NCBI GenBank assembly: GCA_913009285.1
Contig: CAJVYE010000072.1
Coordinates: forward strand, 1-6,163
DNA from: an uncultured Nitrospirota bacterium
GTDB lineage: Bacteria; Nitrospinota; Nitrospinia; SZUA-224
Length of the DNA stretch: 6,163 nucleotides
Direction of reading: 5' to 3'
In this document: positions 4,621 through 6,163 of the stretch, piece after piece
Position numbering within the stretch: position 1 is the first letter of the stretch
Layout: every line of letters starts with the position of its first letter
The notes under the pieces: model-generated
Databases searched by the model: none
What the model was told of the DNA's origin: nothing
What the model saw: only the letters and a program-made list of their open reading frames with translations
Translations under genes and position numbers: made by a program

Positions 4621-6163
4621 TCACTCGCTCAGGTTGACCGTGAAATTCATGGTTGAGCTTGCAGAGTCATCCCCTGTCGTGGCATACACAGTCACCTGAT
4701 GAGGTCCACTCGTAAGTTCTTTTGTAAATAATAAAGAGATCTCTTCTGCACTTAATGCCCTGTTTGAAATATGAACATCGTCTATTGTGCCATGGAAATG
4801 TTCATACGTCTGATTACCTACATCAAAATTCCCACTCCTTCCTATCCAAAACGGCTCATTTATTAACGGCAATGGTGGAGCAGCTCCAGCAGTAGTAGCC
4901 ACAGCTCCATTCAGATATATCGTCACTGTACCTGAGCCCGAGCTACCACCATCATGGGTTACAGCAATATGAGACCATTCCCCATATGGATATGTAAATC
5001 CAGCCATATAACCAAATGTGCCGGTATATTTAAACTGGAGTGCCCCCAACGCGGTGCAGTACCGAAGCATCATATAATTATCTGGTATACCCTTCCATAT
5101 AAAGGTCTTCATATGGTAAACAGCGCTAGTCTGCTCTGGTCTTATCCATGCTGCATAGGTAAATCCATTGCTAAAATCAATTGATGGATCATCAGGGACC
5201 TCGATATAAGTATTTGTGATAGTATCAGGATCTGGCTGTGGTTGATTTCCTGTAAACCACAGGGCATTTCCAAACCTTCCATCTATAATCCAGTTTACTG
5301 TACCGTATATTATCCCATCGTTCCCATTTGGACTTGAGTCGGAAACAGATGTGCCAGATCCCTCGTTCACATGGAGGAGCAGAAAAGTATTTAGATCTAC
5401 ATTTGATTCACCATAGGTAGTATTAAGCCCTGTAGCATTCAGTGCGCCTAGCATCTTATCTTCGTTGTCCCATTGATAATCTATCCTTGCAGCCGAATTT
5501 ATACTAGCGATCAAATCAGGGGTTGTATCAAAAGTAGTTGCTGGAGGTGAGGTTATGGTTACGGTCAACCCTCCACCCACGACTAGGAATCTTAGAGCAT
5601 CCGCAATTACCCAGGAGTTGGCATTATCTGAGAGGGTTATATTCTCTGTACCATCATTAGCAAAGGTGTATGTACCAAGACTTACCCACTGACCACCATT
5701 TACAGTCTGATTCACCAAAACTGTATCAAACCCACCAGAAAAGTTAATAGTAAATGGGGCATTGCTGGCAAGAGCCCCCGCTGCAAGATACCACACCTTT
5801 ACCTCGTATACACCAGCACCATTGGGCAGTTCTGCCTTCCATATTGCCTTGTTAGCTCCTGTACCTGCTGCATGATAACGTAGGTCTGTACCATAGATAT
5901 TTGGGTTTGAAGCAGAATATGTACCCCAGGTACCTATGACACTAAAACCAAGATCAGTGTTGTCGACTATGCCGTCCGGTGGAATAAACATGACAGCATC
6001 TGCAATTACCCAGGAGTTGGCATTATCTGAGAGGGTTATATTCTCTGTCCCATCATTAGCAAAGGTGTATGTACCAAGACTTACCCACTGACCACCATTT
6101 ACAGTCTGATTCACCAAAACTGTATCAAACCCACCAGAAAAGTTAATAGTAAATGGGGCATTG
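4621..6163 (-). CDS. C-terminal part of a secreted multidomain protein: golvesin-type repeats, Ig-like and LamG domains
   Basis: The frame is open to the window edge, giving 514 codons (513 residues plus stop) and no genuine start; the TTG at 6117 is internal to a repeat. Visible residues 1-60 are the tail of one golvesin/xanthan-lyase-type beta-sandwich and about 67-193 a complete second copy (DNTDLGFSVIGTW, IWKAELPNGAGVYEVKVWY, VNQTVNGGQWVSLG, ADALRF). Residues about 199-252 look like the first half of an Ig-like domain (TSPPATTFDTTPDL, RIDYQWD). About 256-480 is a LamG/concanavalin-A-like domain (FTYAAWIRPEQ, YGEWSHIAVTHDG, VTIYLNG, FHGTIDDVHISNRALSAEE). Residues 483-509 (LTSGPHQVTVYATTG...NFTV) complete the Ig-like fold. 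No C-terminal anchor or sorting signal is seen. Such domains bind glycans or mediate adhesion. The missing N-terminal part may hold a catalytic domain. It is 87 bases upstream of the operon and probably a separate unit. Confidence 0.9.
   Translation of the reverse strand, partial: NAPFTINFSGGFDTVLVNQTVNGGQWVSLGTYTFANDGTENITLSDNANSWVIADAVMFIPPDGIVDNTDLGFSVIGTWGTYSASNPNIYGTDLRYHAAGTGANKAIWKAELPNGAGVYEVKVWYLAAGALASNAPFTINFSGGFDTVLVNQTVNGGQWVSLGTYTFANDGTENITLSDNANSWVIADALRFLVVGGGLTVTITSPPATTFDTTPDLIASINSAARIDYQWDNEDKMLGALNATGLNTTYGESNVDLNTFLLLHVNEGSGTSVSDSSPNGNDGIIYGTVNWIIDGRFGNALWFTGNQPQPDPDTITNTYIEVPDDPSIDFSNGFTYAAWIRPEQTSAVYHMKTFIWKGIPDNYMMLRYCTALGALQFKYTGTFGYMAGFTYPYGEWSHIAVTHDGGSSGSGTVTIYLNGAVATTAGAAPPLPLINEPFWIGRSGNFDVGNQTYEHFHGTIDDVHISNRALSAEEISLLFTKELTSGPHQVTVYATTGDDSASSTMNFTVNLSE
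5596..5764. repeat. Long direct repeat, internal copy
   Basis: This 169-base segment matches 5995-6163 with only two differences (5602/6001 and 5650/6049), both synonymous (GCG/GCA Ala, GGT/GGG Gly). The offset is 399 bases, exactly 133 codons, so the golvesin-type module is tandemly repeated in frame. Identity stops abruptly at 5595, where the linker to the Ig-like domain begins. Confidence 0.95.
5995..6163. repeat. Long direct repeat, copy at the contig edge
   Basis: This is the second copy of the 169-base repeat, running into the right end of the window. Because the contig ends while the two copies are still identical, the edge is best explained as a repeat-induced assembly break. At least one further module must lie beyond it. 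Confidence 0.95.

Noticed and set aside
4621..6117. TTG at 6117 as the start of the LamG/golvesin gene
   Set aside because: The codon lies inside a repeated domain (VLVNQTV also occurs in the second copy, 133 residues later), the frame remains open upstream to the window edge, and there is no signal peptide. The gene is truncated, not short.
5596..6163. CRISPR array or mobile element
   Set aside because: The repeats are long, in frame, 399 bases apart and encode a protein module. No short repeat-spacer pattern, transposase, terminal inverted repeats or target duplications are seen anywhere in the window.

Overview
The window looks like one complete metagenomic or draft-genome contig, not a clean genomic slice. 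The first 36 bases are uncut Illumina TruSeq adapter. The last 169 bases lie inside a near-identical in-frame repeat, where short-read assemblers typically stop. Every supportable gene is on the minus strand, so transcription runs from high to low coordinates. Signal peptides, a lipoprotein, an outer-membrane beta-barrel and an FtsX/MacB-type ABC transporter point to a diderm (Gram-negative) bacterium of moderate GC. A G/C-run hairpin repeat at 156-189 is of a type I associate with Desulfobacterota, Nitrospirota and Planctomycetota-like genomes, but no taxon can be assigned from this window.

Layout, in transcription order: (1) 6163-4621, the 3' part of a large secreted modular protein with golvesin-type beta-sandwich repeats and a LamG (concanavalin-A-like) domain that seems nested in an Ig-like domain. 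(2) 4620-4534, an 87-base gap holding an imperfect palindrome and three spaced CTAAAG motifs, the likely control region of the next operon. (3) 4533-37, a tightly packed operon: outer-membrane barrel with an N-terminal Cys-Cys-Gly7 tract; TlpA-like thioredoxin-fold lipoprotein; cysteine-rich NosL-like protein; unrecognised 103-residue membrane-anchored protein; FtsX/MacB-type permease; LolD/MacB-type ATPase; and the first 35 codons of another membrane protein, cut by the adapter. Three junctions are 4-base start/stop overlaps and the other gaps are 3 and 13 bases, apart from an 82-base gap with a hairpin before the last gene.

The operon combines thiol chemistry (WCAIC), a copper-chaperone-like family (NosL), several extra cysteine pairs, an ABC transporter of the type that works on envelope substrates, and an outer-membrane barrel. 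My inference is an envelope system that handles a soft metal (probably copper) or a metal/thiol cargo, moving it or the proteins that carry it between inner and outer membrane. The substrate is not shown by the sequence. The upstream LamG/golvesin gene is more likely a separate surface or secreted binding protein than a member of this operon.
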